From: Bacterioplanes sanyensis
GTDB lineage: Bacteria; Pseudomonadota; Gammaproteobacteria; Pseudomonadales; Oceanobacteraceae
Length of the DNA stretch: 64,000 nucleotides
NCBI RefSeq assembly: GCF_014652515.1
Contig: NZ_BMYY01000006.1
Location: 1-64,000, forward strand
Reading direction: 5' to 3'
The first letter of the stretch is position 1. Every line of letters begins with the position of its first letter. Positions 9,477 to 18,373 of the stretch are shown here, piece by piece. The notes under the pieces were generated by a model, which did not search any database, had not been told where the DNA came from, and saw nothing but the letters and a program-made list of their open reading frames with translations. A program made the position numbers and the translations under genes.

Positions 9477-9497
9477 CGGCCGGTAAAGTCGGCCGCT
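9475..9497. terminator. Hairpin between convergent genes
   Basis: AGCGGCC and GGCCGCT flank a nine-base loop immediately after the metallopeptidase stop. Only short T-runs follow, so termination strength is uncertain. The position between convergent genes fits a bidirectional terminator. Confidence 0.5.
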
Positions 9498-9526
9498 GTA
9501 TGGCTGTTTTAAGCGCTGCAGTTTTC

Positions 9527-10786
9527 TTACAGGTCGTAAAAGCCTTTGATGGTTTTACCGACAATTTTAGCGCCTTTGGTCGCTACATTGGTGGCCACGT
9601 CGTATTCGTAAACGTGTGCGCCGTCTGGCGTTTCAATGCTCAGGTAGACCTTGCCGTCGATGACTTCCAATGGCGATGTCCAGCGTTTTTGATGCATCGG
9701 CACACCTTCCACGTCGGTGACGGTTTGTTCTTCCAGGTCGATCAGTACCAGCTTCATGGTGTGGAAGTCTTTGCCAAACGCCGACCAAGAAACCTGATCG
9801 GCGGCTTCGTTAGCGGTCAGAATGCGTGCTAATACCTTGTTGCCACCGATAGACGAGAACCAGAAGATTCGTCCGCCGTCGGTTTTTTCACTGATATTGA
9901 GGAAGTAGTCGGCGTCGAACTCGGTTTCGCCGCTATTAATGCGCAAAATACCGGACGGCGTTTCTGAGTTGCTGCTGAAACCTGCCGCAATGGCGCCCAC
10001 GCCACCATGAGACATGGTGTAAATGTCGCCGTTTTCCAGGCGAATCATATTGGTGGGGTTGCCGTTAACGCCAATGTGGCCAGTGCGCTCATCGCTGATA
10101 ATTTTCAGTGGCTCGGCGTTGTCGGTCAGTGGGTAATCGTACACCGCGACAAAAGCGGTATCTTGCTCGTCAGTGCGATAGTTAGTGCCGCCGGCGCTGT
10201 CGTCCCATTTATGGAATGCAACAAACAATTTATCGCCTTCGACTGCCAGACCGGAAGCCGCGGCGACGGTGCCTTCACCGCGCACACCGGTGTCTTTATG
10301 GTGAATGGTGTAAGACGTTTTTGCGGTTGCCTGACCGGTTTGCGCATCCAGTGTATACAACACGCTGGGAACATGAGCGCCGCTGCGTGGCTGGTCTGTC
10401 GCTAGCAATGTCTCGCTGCCAATGTGACCAAAGACTTCCGGCGTTTCGTCAAACAAGAAGGTATTAATTTTTTCCAGATCGCCGCCATCGTTGGCTTGGT
10501 AAGCGTTCATTTCCTTATTGCCGTAACCGGAAATAAATAAGGTATCACCAACGGCGTAGTAGAAGTTCCAGCTGGTTTGCTCGTAGCCAGCGCCTTGTGC
10601 CGAAATGGCGTCGGTTTTGAGATCTTCTTGTTGAATTAAGTATTCGATCTGGTCAGCAGAGTTAGACGCCGATACTTTAAATGACATGGTAATTGGATCA
10701 CCGCTGTTGTCGCTACTGCTGCTATCGCTGCCACAGCCTGTCATGGCGGCCAATACGGCCAAGGTTAATGCGCTTCTCTTAAACAT
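9527..10786 (-). CDS. DUF4374-like lipoprotein paired with a TonB-dependent receptor
   Basis: 419 residues beginning with a lipoprotein signal (MFKRSALTLAVLAAMTGC, lipobox TGC) and a Ser/Asp-rich linker. The rest is beta-rich with repeated short strands, compatible with a beta-propeller. Motifs such as SDERTGHIGVNGNPTN, LENGDIYTMSHGG and PSGILRINSGETEFDADYF are, as I recall the family, those of DUF4374 proteins. In Bacteroides such lipoproteins sit beside TonB-dependent siderophore receptors and bind the ligand at the cell surface. The gene is 15 bp downstream of the receptor gene, so the two form an operon, and a Fur-type site precedes the pair. The inferred role is ligand capture for the receptor. 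Ligand and cell-surface exposure are not shown by the sequence. Confidence 0.75.
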   Translation of the reverse strand: MFKRSALTLAVLAAMTGCGSDSSSSDNSGDPITMSFKVSASNSADQIEYLIQQEDLKTDAISAQGAGYEQTSWNFYYAVGDTLFISGYGNKEMNAYQANDGGDLEKINTFLFDETPEVFGHIGSETLLATDQPRSGAHVPSVLYTLDAQTGQATAKTSYTIHHKDTGVRGEGTVAAASGLAVEGDKLFVAFHKWDDSAGGTNYRTDEQDTAFVAVYDYPLTDNAEPLKIISDERTGHIGVNGNPTNMIRLENGDIYTMSHGGVGAIAAGFSSNSETPSGILRINSGETEFDADYFLNISEKTDGGRIFWFSSIGGNKVLARILTANEAADQVSWSAFGKDFHTMKLVLIDLEEQTVTDVEGVPMHQKRWTSPLEVIDGKVYLSIETPDGAHVYEYDVATNVATKGAKIVGKTIKGFYDL

Positions 10787-10801
10787 GGTTCTTCCTCTTA
10801 G

Positions 10802-12946
10802 TTAGTAGGCAAAACGGACTTTGACGTAATAGGCTCGACCCGGCTTTTGGATTTTGAAGTTGTCATACAGTGCTTCGTCGGTGAGGTTGCTGACGGTGAG
10901 CGAGGCGCTCATGTCGATGTTCGACAGCACGTATTCCAGCTCCAGGTCGTAGGAGGTTTGTGATGGGATTTTGTCTTTTTGATCTTTATCGCCATCGCTT
11001 TCCCAGCGCAGGTAATATTCATTAACGAAGCGGCTGGTGGCATAAATAGAAATTTTGTCGAAATTATCGCGATGATGCGTCCAACCCAGGCGTGCGTTGG
11101 CAAAAAAGTAAGGTGTGTTGGGAATTCGATCACCGCGATGCAAATTCTCCGAGCCGTCGAAATCCTGCGGTGTTTGGTCGGTGATGTCCTGGTAGGTCAT
11201 ATTGACGTGGGCGCTGTAGCTGTCTTGGTAATCGACCGTGGTCGACAGCTCTAAGCCTTTGGCTAGGACTTCGCCTAAGTTTTCGTAGCGGCCGCGAATG
11301 ACCTCGGACGGGTTGTAATAAATAAAGTGACTGGCGTCGCGATGAAAGGCGTTTATCTCTGCACCTAAATACCAGGCATTGAGCATGGCGCCATAGTTGG
11401 CGCTGAGGTTGGTGTTGGTGCTTTGCTCCGGTTCTAACTCAGGGTTTGGCAATACAAACTGACCGTTGCCGAGCATCTCGTTGGGCTCGGCGATGCGGTA
11501 GGCTTTTTCACGTGAAAATTTAACCGTGGTGCTGTCCCAGGGTTGATATTGCAACGCTAGGCCGAAGCCGTTGGCACTGCCGGTTTCTTTGCTGGTGACA
11601 AAGCGTTGGTTGAAACTTTCTGTGCGTACTGAACTGACTTCTCCTTCATAGACGTAGTGCTTCCAAAACACCGTGCTGCGCAAGCGCTCATCAAAAAATG
11701 TCTGGCTGCTATCTAGGGCGAATACGCTCTTGGTGAGCTGATTGGTACCGGCTAATAGGGTGGAGTCGGGTTGCAGTGAGTCATCGCCGGAGCGGTCGGT
11801 GCGATTAAACGACAAAGCACTGCCAAGGCTGAACTGATCGGTTAGGTGATAGCGGCCAGAAAAGTTGGCGCGCAGTAAATCGTCGCTGACGGTTAAGCGG
11901 CTGCGATTGCCCACTTCGCCCAGTTGCTCACTTCTTGGTGTGTAAGAGCCATCCCACTGATAACGGCGCGACGCGGTATCGACATAGGACTCGTCGACTT
12001 GGCCCTTGAGCAAATAGCTGGTGAGGGCAAAGTCATCGCCGCTGAATTTATACACCAGGGTCGACAACCAAGTGCGGTTGGTGCTGTGGTACTGGCCATA
12101 CACCTGATTCACCGTGGTGGTGGGGTGCTGCAGCTCGTTGCGGTTCACTGCGCTGGTTAGGCCCAGTGATAATTCATCGGCCCAGGTACGATGGCCCAGC
12201 CCCAACTTGGCACTGAGCATGTGTGAGCGGTAGGCGTCATGAAAACGGCGCACGCTGCCGCTTTGTTGCACGTTGCCTAGCTCGTCGGTGACCGGTGCAT
12301 TATCGATTTCGTAGTCATTATCCGAGTGGTTAAAAAAGCCACTGAGGCGTGCAAATGCACCGCTCTTGCTATGACTGTGTTGACTGTTAAAAGAGCTGCG
12401 CAAGGTATTAAAGGAGCCGTAGCTGGCGGCGCCGTTAAAGTAATCTTCATTGCCTGCCGGGGTAATAATATTTACCGCACCGCCCAGAGCGTCGGCACTG
12501 AGCGAAATGGGTACGACGCCTTTGTACACATCCAAGCGCTCGGCCACGTTAACGGGCAGATCGCCAATGCGCAGCGCGCTGCCGAACGCTTCCATCGGAA
12601 TGCCATCGAGAAAATAGCGCACTTGGTTGCCCGACAAACCGTTAATCGACAGCTCTGAGTCCGATCCCAGTGCGCCGCGCTGGCGGACAATAATGCCGGG
12701 GCTGCTATTGAGAATTTGCTGCAAGTCTTTGCTGAAGTTAAAAAACTCCGCCGTATCGATGGCACTCAGGTTGAACCCGGTGTCTGCCACGTCGATGGAA
12801 GTTTCAGGGGCACTGCCTGAAGTGACGGTGACGGTTTCTAAATCAGCATGGCCGGGCTCTTTCGCCGTCACGTGGGTAGCAGCGCCGAGCACGGGCAAGC
12901 ACAGGCAGGACAGCAGTTGATGTACAGACAGGCGAGAAGATGGCAT
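10802..12946 (-). CDS. TonB-dependent outer-membrane receptor, probable ferric-siderophore type
   Basis: About 714 residues from the ATG at 12946; an in-frame TTG at 12970 is less likely because MPSSRLSVHQLLSCLCLPVLGA then makes an ordinary signal peptide. Seen: a TonB-box-like stretch (ETVTVTS), the plug domain (DLQQILNSSPGIIVRQRG, SINGLSGNQVRYFLDGIPME, LDVYKGVVPISLSADALGGAVNIITP), then a long beta-barrel with alternating aromatic strands ending in YYVKVRFAY with a terminal aromatic residue. No extra N-terminal signalling domain was seen, so it is not a FecA-type transducer. It heads an operon with the DUF4374-like lipoprotein. A Fur-type palindrome lies 58 bp upstream, which makes iron-regulated siderophore uptake the leading reading (inference). 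Confidence 0.88.
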   Translation of the reverse strand: MPSSRLSVHQLLSCLCLPVLGAATHVTAKEPGHADLETVTVTSGSAPETSIDVADTGFNLSAIDTAEFFNFSKDLQQILNSSPGIIVRQRGALGSDSELSINGLSGNQVRYFLDGIPMEAFGSALRIGDLPVNVAERLDVYKGVVPISLSADALGGAVNIITPAGNEDYFNGAASYGSFNTLRSSFNSQHSHSKSGAFARLSGFFNHSDNDYEIDNAPVTDELGNVQQSGSVRRFHDAYRSHMLSAKLGLGHRTWADELSLGLTSAVNRNELQHPTTTVNQVYGQYHSTNRTWLSTLVYKFSGDDFALTSYLLKGQVDESYVDTASRRYQWDGSYTPRSEQLGEVGNRSRLTVSDDLLRANFSGRYHLTDQFSLGSALSFNRTDRSGDDSLQPDSTLLAGTNQLTKSVFALDSSQTFFDERLRSTVFWKHYVYEGEVSSVRTESFNQRFVTSKETGSANGFGLALQYQPWDSTTVKFSREKAYRIAEPNEMLGNGQFVLPNPELEPEQSTNTNLSANYGAMLNAWYLGAEINAFHRDASHFIYYNPSEVIRGRYENLGEVLAKGLELSTTVDYQDSYSAHVNMTYQDITDQTPQDFDGSENLHRGDRIPNTPYFFANARLGWTHHRDNFDKISIYATSRFVNEYYLRWESDGDKDQKDKIPSQTSYDLELEYVLSNIDMSASLTVSNLTDEALYDNFKIQKPGRAYYVKVRFAY

Positions 12947-13003
12947 TGAGCGACAGCCCCAATCAGTCAAATTAGGGCTGAGGAGTTTAATACAAAGACT
13001 TAT

Positions 13004-13022
13004 GCAAATGATATAGATTATC
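13004..13022 (-). promoter_or_regulatory. Candidate Fur box upstream of the TonB receptor operon
   Basis: The 19-base window matches the Fur consensus GATAATGATAATCATTATC at 14 positions; both outer hexamer cores (AATGAT and ATTATC) are intact and the mismatches lie at positions 2-3 and 11-13. It is 58 bp before the receptor ATG, a normal operator position. Binding is inferred. Confidence 0.65.
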
Positions 13023-13368
13023 GTTTATATTTTGAGCGAAAGAACGCCAAGCTTACGCTTGATCATGTTGCAGTCACAGCGAAGGCCGTTGTGCATTAAA
13101 GCCAAGCCTGGGGCACCTCTGATTTAGGCGTAATGAGTGAGGCAAGCGGGTGGCGATAGGGATAAAAAAAGCGCCGGCCACCCTCATAGCCAGCGCAGAT
13201 CATCAGCACAACTGATACGGCATAGCCTACGTCAGTTGCGCGTGGCAAGCCTGTGACGGGATGTCGCAGCTCTGTGACCGAGCGTATATTTTAGGGCGAA
13301 TGGAAAGCGCCACTGCAAAGCGTTGTTGGCAGCCGAGATCTTCATAAAGAGCACAGGGTGGTTATTTA
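13023..13368. other. Intergenic stretch between the iron-uptake operon and rpsF
   Basis: No gene is supported here. It contains a 13-base match (13110-13122) to the outer end of the inverted-repeat element found elsewhere in the window, without a partner end, and otherwise unremarkable sequence between divergent promoters. Confidence 0.5.
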
Positions 13369-13397
13369 TTGAACCGCTATGAGCCTTCTGCTACTAT
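13369..13397 (+). promoter_or_regulatory. Sigma-70 promoter of the rpsF operon
   Basis: TTGAAC (13369-13374) and TACTAT (13392-13397) are separated by exactly 17 bases. This gives a leader of about 85 nt before rpsF. It is the strongest sigma-70 match noticed by eye in the window and fits a highly expressed ribosomal operon. Confidence 0.7.
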
Positions 13398-13410
13398 CCG
13401 CAGCCCTTTA

Positions 13411-13470
13411 TCTGCCGCTGGCTTGCCGGCGGCAGACTCCTTGCCTTACCGGATGGGCCGGAAGGCTATA
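13411..13470 (+). promoter_or_regulatory. Structured rpsF leader, candidate S6:S18 autoregulatory element
   Basis: The leader contains a stable hairpin (TCTGCCGC against GCGGCAGA) followed by ACCGGATGGGCCGGAAGG just upstream of the rpsF ribosome-binding site. Leaders of rpsF-rpsR operons in many bacteria bind the S6:S18 complex through a stem with a CCG-containing bulge. Position and CCG content fit, but I could not confirm the exact consensus fold. Confidence 0.4.
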
Positions 13471-13489
13471 AACCCATAAGGAGTTGACA

Positions 13490-13933
13490 ATGCGTCACTA
13501 CGAAATCGTTTTTCTGGTACACCCAGATCAAAGCGAACAAGTACCAGCCATGGTAGAGCGTTACACCAACAGCATCGAAGGTGCTGGCGGTAAAATCCAC
13601 CGTTTCGAAGACTGGGGTCGTCGTCACCTGGCATACCCAATCAACGACATCCATAAAGCACACTACATTCTGATGAACGTTGAATGTTCACAAGAAGTGC
13701 TGGATGAGCTGACTACTAACTTCCGTTACAACGATGCGGTTCTGCGTAACATGGTTATTCGTCGCGATGAAGCTGTGACTGAGCTGTCACCAATCAAAGC
13801 GGCTGAAAGCCGTGAAGATCGTCGCCGCGAAGCTCGCAGCGAAGAGCGTGCAGCTGAGCCAAAAGCTGAAGAAGCCGCGGACGCTACTGAAGCGAACGCA
13901 GAAGAATCTACTGCTGACGAAAGCGCAGAGTAA
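13490..13933 (+). CDS. rpsF: 30S ribosomal protein bS6
   Basis: Binds 16S rRNA with bS18 on the platform of the small subunit. The ATG at 13490 is chosen over an in-frame TTG six bases earlier because AAGGAG (13478-13483) is correctly spaced from the ATG. Seen: [21 protein letters not shown], the conserved core [12 protein letters not shown] and [17 protein letters not shown]-type sequence (here [16 protein letters not shown]). The Glu/Ala-rich acidic tail after residue 105 is longer than in E. coli and is common in marine relatives. First gene of the rpsF-rpsR-membrane protein-rplI operon. Confidence 0.97.
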   Translation: MRHYEIVFLVHPDQSEQVPAMVERYTNSIEGAGGKIHRFEDWGRRHLAYPINDIHKAHYILMNVECSQEVLDELTTNFRYNDAVLRNMVIRRDEAVTELSPIKAAESREDRRREARSEERAAEPKAEEAADATEANAEESTADESAE

Positions 13934-13947
13934 TAGGAGTTTTAGTC

Positions 13948-14178
13948 ATGGCACGTTTTTTCCGTCGTCGTAAGTTCTGCCGTTTCACCGCTGAAGGTGT
14001 TTCTGAGATCGACTACAAAGATCTGGATACTCTGAAAGGCTACATCACTGAAACTGGCAAAATCGTACCAAGCCGTATCACTGGTACCCGTGCTAAGTAT
14101 CAGCGTCAGCTGTCTACTGCGATCAAGCGCGCGCGCTACATCGCATTGCTGCCGTACACGGATCAGCACGACAAGTAA
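13948..14178 (+). CDS. rpsR: 30S ribosomal protein bS18
   Basis: Small-subunit protein that pairs with bS6. 76 residues, the standard length, with [43 protein letters not shown] and [23 protein letters not shown]. It follows rpsF by 14 bp with a ribosome-binding site TAGGAG. A hairpin (GCTGCCTGCG against CGTAGGCAGC, 14185-14230) lies between it and the next gene and may tune downstream expression. Confidence 0.98.
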   Translation: MARFFRRRKFCRFTAEGVSEIDYKDLDTLKGYITETGKIVPSRITGTRAKYQRQLSTAIKRARYIALLPYTDQHDK

Positions 14179-14247
14179 GTTCTAAGCTGCCTGCGCCGTT
14201 CACGGCGTCAGCCGCGTCAACGTAGGCAGCGAATTAGGATTTTAGTG

Positions 14248-15108
14248 ATGAAAGCACTGGCTCAATGGGCCATGTCCGGTCGCACACAGGCAACTGTGGT
14301 GGCCGGAGTTGCGTTAGCCGTGCCGCTAGCCTTCTGGGTGGGTGCGGCCATCATTGCGTTGGTGATTCTGCGTCAGGGCCTGAGCGAAGGTAGCCAGGTA
14401 TTGATGTGGGCTTCGCTACCAGCCATTACTTGGCTGGCCATGGGGGATCCAACCCCCTTGCTGACGGCACTGGGAACAGCGCTGTCGGCCTTGGTTTTGC
14501 GCAATGCCATACGCTTAGATTGGGCGATCAGTGCCACCGTGCTGTTTGGTATCGGTGTGTATGTGAGCCTGCCGTTGTTGATGTCAGAGGTAATGCCTCT
14601 GGTGGTCAGCAACAGCGAAGCCGCAGTGGCGGAGGCGTTAAAAAGTCAGCCTGAAGCGTTGGCCCAAGTCACGCCCTTCGTAGCCCCCTTGATCAGTGGT
14701 GGGCTGGCGGCACTGTTTGTACTGATCATTAACCTGTGTCTGTTATTGGGACGCTACTGGCAGAGTGCCTTATACAACCCAGCTGGGTTTGGCACTGAAT
14801 TTAAGCAGTTGCGGTTGCCCGCGGCAGTGGCAGTACCAAGTGTGTTGGTGCTGTTGATGGCCGGGCAGTTACAGCCTCAGTTCGCCGGGCTGGTGCCGAT
14901 TTTAACGGTGCCTTTGTTTCTGGCTGGGCTGGCGCTTATCCATGGCGCGGTCGCGAAAACCGCTGCCAGTCCGATTTGGTTGACGGTCACCTACCTCAGC
15001 CTGCTGTTCTTCGGGCCATACATGTACACATTACTAATTTTCGTAGCGTTGCTGGACAGTCTGATGGACATCCGTGCGCGACTAAAAGACACGGCGTCGG
15101 ATGATTAA
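14248..15108 (+). CDS. DUF2232-like integral membrane protein of the rpsR-rplI operon
   Basis: 286 residues, almost entirely hydrophobic, with about eight to nine predicted transmembrane segments. The ATG at 14248 is preferred over GTG at 14245 because AGGAT ends eight bases upstream. Position between rpsR and rplI is shared with Pseudomonas and relatives, where this slot holds an uncharacterised membrane protein of the DUF2232 type. No catalytic motif was seen. Function is unknown; substrate-binding subunits of some transporters share this fold, but that link is weak here. Confidence 0.7.
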   Translation: MKALAQWAMSGRTQATVVAGVALAVPLAFWVGAAIIALVILRQGLSEGSQVLMWASLPAITWLAMGDPTPLLTALGTALSALVLRNAIRLDWAISATVLFGIGVYVSLPLLMSEVMPLVVSNSEAAVAEALKSQPEALAQVTPFVAPLISGGLAALFVLIINLCLLLGRYWQSALYNPAGFGTEFKQLRLPAAVAVPSVLVLLMAGQLQPQFAGLVPILTVPLFLAGLALIHGAVAKTAASPIWLTVTYLSLLFFGPYMYTLLIFVALLDSLMDIRARLKDTASDD

Positions 15109-15134
15109 CCGCGCCCTGTAATGAGGAATTGAAG

Positions 15135-15581
15135 ATGCAAATTATTCTGCTGGAAAAAATCGCCAAGCTGGGCGAACTGGGTGAGCAAGTAACCGTTAAG
15201 CCAGGTTACGCGCGCAACTTCCTGTTCCCACAAGGTAAGGCCGTACCTGCCACCAAAACAAACGTTGCTGAGTTTGAAGCACGTCGCGCTGATCTTGAAA
15301 AAGCCGCTGCTGAAAAACTGGCAGCTGCTGAGTCACGCAAAGAGAAAATCGAAGAAATCGAATTGTCTGTTGCCGTTAAAGCGGGCGATGAAGGCAAGCT
15401 GTTCGGTTCTCTGGGCAACCGTGACATCGCTGAGCTGGCGTCAGAAGCAGGCGTTGAACTGGCGAAAGCCGAAGTTCGTATGCCACAAGGTCCTATTCGC
15501 AACGTTGGCGAATACGACATTGCTATCCACCTGCACGCAGAAGTGGAAGCGACTCTGAAGCTGCACGTTGTAGCTGAATAA
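15135..15581 (+). CDS. rplI: 50S ribosomal protein bL9
   Basis: Large-subunit protein that binds 23S rRNA domain V and extends from the L1 stalk base. 148 residues, normal length. Seen: [37 protein letters not shown], a connecting helix rich in Ala/Glu/Lys, and a C-terminal domain with [13 protein letters not shown] and the end [22 protein letters not shown] at 15135 is chosen over in-frame TTG 15129 because GAGGA lies at proper distance. Confidence 0.98.
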   Translation: MQIILLEKIAKLGELGEQVTVKPGYARNFLFPQGKAVPATKTNVAEFEARRADLEKAAAEKLAAAESRKEKIEEIELSVAVKAGDEGKLFGSLGNRDIAELASEAGVELAKAEVRMPQGPIRNVGEYDIAIHLHAEVEATLKLHVVAE

Positions 15582-15623
15582 GTCGTTCTGTCACGGCCAT
15601 GAGTCGTGACAGATGATGCAGGA

Positions 15624-15660
15624 AAAGGCACTATTGGGCTGCCCCAATGGTGCTTTTTTT
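15624..15660 (+). terminator. Terminator of the rpsF-rplI operon
   Basis: An 11-bp stem (GCACTATTGGG against CCCAATGGTGC, one wobble) is followed by nine T residues. A weaker hairpin (GTCACG/CGTGAC, 15590-15610) precedes it. It separates the ribosomal genes from dnaB. Confidence 0.88.
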
Positions 15661-15699
15661 TGCCTTTCATTTTCCCATCACTTGGTGATCGACACGGTT

Positions 15700-17073
15700 A
15701 TGAACGACGAGCACGAAAGCGCATCTCTGCGTACCCCACCGCATTCCGTTGAAGCTGAGCAATCTGTGTTAGGCGCATTGATGCTGGACGAACGCGCCTG
15801 GGAGGATGTGTCCGAAAGTCTCGACGACAACGATTTTTATCGCCATGACCATCGGCTGATATTCCGCGCCATTACCCATTTGGTGTCGCAAGAACAGCCA
15901 CTTGATGTGGTCACGGTGGCCGAAGAGCTGGAAGAGCGCTCGCAGCTGGAAAAAGTTGGCGGTGCGGCTTACTTGAGTCAGCTGGTTGATATGACGCCAG
16001 CCATCGACAACTGCGCCGCTTACGCCACCATTGTGCGCGAGCGGGCGCAGCAACGGCGCTTGATCGAAGCCGCCAGCGACATGATGCAGCGTGCCTACGA
16101 GCCCGACGGTGCCGACTCGCTCACCTTGCTGTCGGATGCGGAAAAGGCGATTGCACAAATTGCCGAAGGCAACCGCAAAGACGGTGGCCCGCAAGTCGTG
16201 GGGCCAATCCTTAAGAACACCCTCGATCAGCTCGATGAAATGTTCAACCAGCCCGACGGCCTAACCGGCATCACCACGGGCTTTACCGACATCGATTCGC
16301 GCACCTCCGGGCTGCAAAAGGCGGATTTAGTCATTGTCGCCGCGCGTCCATCCATGGGTAAAACCACGTATTCGATGAACCTGGTGGAAAACGCCTTGTT
16401 GGCCACCAAGCGCCCATGCTTGGTGTTCAGTATGGAGATGCCGTCGGAATCCATCGTCATGCGGATGCTGTCGTCGCTGGGGCGCATCGACCAGTCCCGT
16501 ATTCGTAGTGGCAAGCTGATCGAAGAGGATTGGCCCAAGCTGTCGGCGGCGGTCAATATGCTCAAAGATTTACCGCTTTACATCGATGACACACCGGCAC
16601 TGACGCCGCAAGAGATGCGTGCCCGGGCGCGTAAGGTGTATCGCGAAAACAACAATGACTTGGGCATGATCATGGTCGACTACCTGCAGCTGATGCGGGT
16701 GTCAGGGCCATCTGAAGGCCGGACGCAAGAGATCTCAGAAATCTCGCGCACACTGAAAGCCATTGCGAAAGAATTTAACTGCCCGATGGTGGCGCTATCG
16801 CAGTTGAACCGATCGCTGGAACAACGGCCTAACAAGCGTCCAGTGATGTCTGACTTGCGTGAATCGGGCGCCATCGAGCAGGACGCCGATATCATTCAGT
16901 TCATTTACCGCGATGAAGTGTACAACGAAGATACGCCCGATAAAGGCGTGGCGGAAATCATCACAGGTAAGCACCGTAACGGCCCGATTGGCAGCGATCG
17001 ACTGGCCTTTATTGGTAAATACACCCGCTTTGAAAATCTGGCGCACGGTTATGGCGGTGACGACGAATATTAA
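15700..17073 (+). CDS. dnaB: Replicative DNA helicase DnaB
   Basis: Hexameric 5'-3' helicase of the replication fork. About 457 residues from ATG 15700 (MNDEHESASLRTPPHSVEAEQ). The open frame reaches back to 15613, but that extension reads through the preceding terminator. Seen: the N-terminal DnaB domain (VLGALMLDERAWEDV, FYRHDHRLIF), the linker, Walker A ARPSMGKTTYSMN, Walker B MIMVDYLQLM, and SQLNRSLEQRPNKRPVMSDLRESGAIEQDAD with the arginine-finger region. No intein is present. Order rplI-dnaB is typical of gammaproteobacteria. Confidence 0.97.
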   Translation: MNDEHESASLRTPPHSVEAEQSVLGALMLDERAWEDVSESLDDNDFYRHDHRLIFRAITHLVSQEQPLDVVTVAEELEERSQLEKVGGAAYLSQLVDMTPAIDNCAAYATIVRERAQQRRLIEAASDMMQRAYEPDGADSLTLLSDAEKAIAQIAEGNRKDGGPQVVGPILKNTLDQLDEMFNQPDGLTGITTGFTDIDSRTSGLQKADLVIVAARPSMGKTTYSMNLVENALLATKRPCLVFSMEMPSESIVMRMLSSLGRIDQSRIRSGKLIEEDWPKLSAAVNMLKDLPLYIDDTPALTPQEMRARARKVYRENNNDLGMIMVDYLQLMRVSGPSEGRTQEISEISRTLKAIAKEFNCPMVALSQLNRSLEQRPNKRPVMSDLRESGAIEQDADIIQFIYRDEVYNEDTPDKGVAEIITGKHRNGPIGSDRLAFIGKYTRFENLAHGYGGDDEY

Positions 17074-17115
17074 TGCGTCGCCGCGGTGCCAGATCAGTCT
17101 ACCAATAGGAATCGC

Positions 17116-17742
17116 ATGAAGTTTACTCCCGAATTGTCCTTTGCCGGCGGCCGGGTGCGTCCGCTAGAGGCGAGCGACATCGCCGCCATCATTGAGCTGT
17201 ATCAGCACCCCGAGTTGCCTGGCCAGCGGCCATTGGACCCGCAATCAGAGCAAGCGCAGCAGCAAATCGAACGCATGATCGAGTTGAGCGTGCAAATGGC
17301 GGCCACCCAGCGCGGCATGATGTGGGCGCTGGAAATCGACGGCCAGTTGCTGGGTCTGGTCAGTGCTTACGATTGGCAGCCTTCGGCATTGCGCACCATG
17401 TTGCGAGTGGATGGCTTACCGGCTTTGCAAGATGAACATCGCGCCGCCGCTTTGCAGGTCTGTATGGACTTCTTGGCCAGCAAGTATCACCTGCGCAACT
17501 TTGGCTATCAGTGGGTGGCTGGGCAGGCTGAGGCCATTAAAGCCATGCTGCAGCAGCTCGGTTTTGAGCATACCGCCACCTTGCGCGATGGCTGGCGCTG
17601 CAGCGATAATCGCTTTGCCGATGTTGAGCAGTTTCATCTGCTGCGCTCGGAGGCCAAGCCTGTGCCAGGGCGTTTGGGCGAGCAAGATAACCCGGGTCAA
17701 AACCTAGAAAAATCTTTCCACGCACCGGGGGAATCATCATGA
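17116..17742 (+). CDS. GNAT-like acetyltransferase, divergent
   Basis: 208 residues from ATG 17116, chosen because AATAGGA precedes it at good spacing. Seen: GGRVRPLEASDIAAIIELYQHP, a RimJ-type opening, then a central segment WALEIDGQLLGLVSAYDW and a C-terminal stretch AIKAMLQQLGFEHTATLRDGW resembling the last GNAT strands. The acetyl-CoA loop (R/QxxGxG/A) is not evident, so activity is uncertain. The stop overlaps the next GNAT gene by four bases (ATGA), so the pair is co-translated and may form one functional unit. Low-complexity C-terminal tail after residue 185. Confidence 0.6.
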   Translation: MKFTPELSFAGGRVRPLEASDIAAIIELYQHPELPGQRPLDPQSEQAQQQIERMIELSVQMAATQRGMMWALEIDGQLLGLVSAYDWQPSALRTMLRVDGLPALQDEHRAAALQVCMDFLASKYHLRNFGYQWVAGQAEAIKAMLQQLGFEHTATLRDGWRCSDNRFADVEQFHLLRSEAKPVPGRLGEQDNPGQNLEKSFHAPGESS

Positions 17743-18266
17743 ATTGGAATTTTACCGCGGGCGATTTTCAGCTGCGCTTACCGGTCACGGATGAAGACGG
17801 CGATGCCGTCTATGAGCTGCTCAAAGACGCCAGCCGCCGCGCCCATTTGCCGGCCTTGCCCCTCGATGTGAGCGCTCAAGCACTGGATGATTTGCGCCGC
17901 TGGGCACTGCGTTTTCAATCGCGTGAAGCCGCCTGCTGGCTAATCGAACAGCAAGGCCAGCTGCGTGGCCGCATTGGCTTGCAGCACATCAACTGGATGA
18001 CGCTGTCGGCGCAGTTGTGGTGGGAGCTGGATGACGACTTGGCGCTCGCCGATATGCAGCAAGTCGTGCCGGCAGTCGTGGCGTTTTGCCATCGTGAGCT
18101 GGGGCTGCACCGCATCGAAGTGCGCCTGCGCCGCGAGGCGACGAGGCATCTAGAGCTGGCCCAGGAACTGGGATTTGTTCATGAAGGCTATTTGCCAGCG
18201 CAGCTGGAGTTTGAAGGCGACAGTGTGGATTTGGAGCTGTTCAGTCAATTAGCGGCGCGCGTTTAG
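17739..18266 (+). CDS. GNAT family N-acetyltransferase, RimJ/RimL-like
   Basis: 175 residues. Seen: FQLRLPVTDEDGDAVYELL at the start, a middle strand pair WLIEQQGQLRGRIGLQHINWM, WWELDDDLALADMQQVVPAVVAFCHRELGLHRIEVRLRREATRHLELAQELGFVHEGYL, which follows the RimJ/RimL pattern including the final EL-GF-HEG segment. The usual acetyl-CoA pyrophosphate loop is altered here (LALADMQQ), as in its upstream partner. Translationally coupled to that gene. Substrate unknown; ribosomal-protein or small-molecule N-acetylation is possible. Confidence 0.72.
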   Translation: MNWNFTAGDFQLRLPVTDEDGDAVYELLKDASRRAHLPALPLDVSAQALDDLRRWALRFQSREAACWLIEQQGQLRGRIGLQHINWMTLSAQLWWELDDDLALADMQQVVPAVVAFCHRELGLHRIEVRLRREATRHLELAQELGFVHEGYLPAQLEFEGDSVDLELFSQLAARV

Positions 18267-18373
18267 CGCTCTGGCTTCGTTCTGTCGCGTGCCAATGGAG
18301 CCACCATTACCGGCGAGGCACGCCTCGCCAGAGAACTTGGATGGCCCACTGCAAGCATGTGAACTCCTGACTA

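Noticed and set aside
13110-13122. 13-base match to the inverted-repeat element end (GGGGCACCTCTGA)
   Set aside because: No second end or interior similarity nearby; too short to call a copy.
15613-15699. N-terminal extension of DnaB
   Set aside because: It would be translated across the rplI terminator hairpin and does not match DnaB N-termini.
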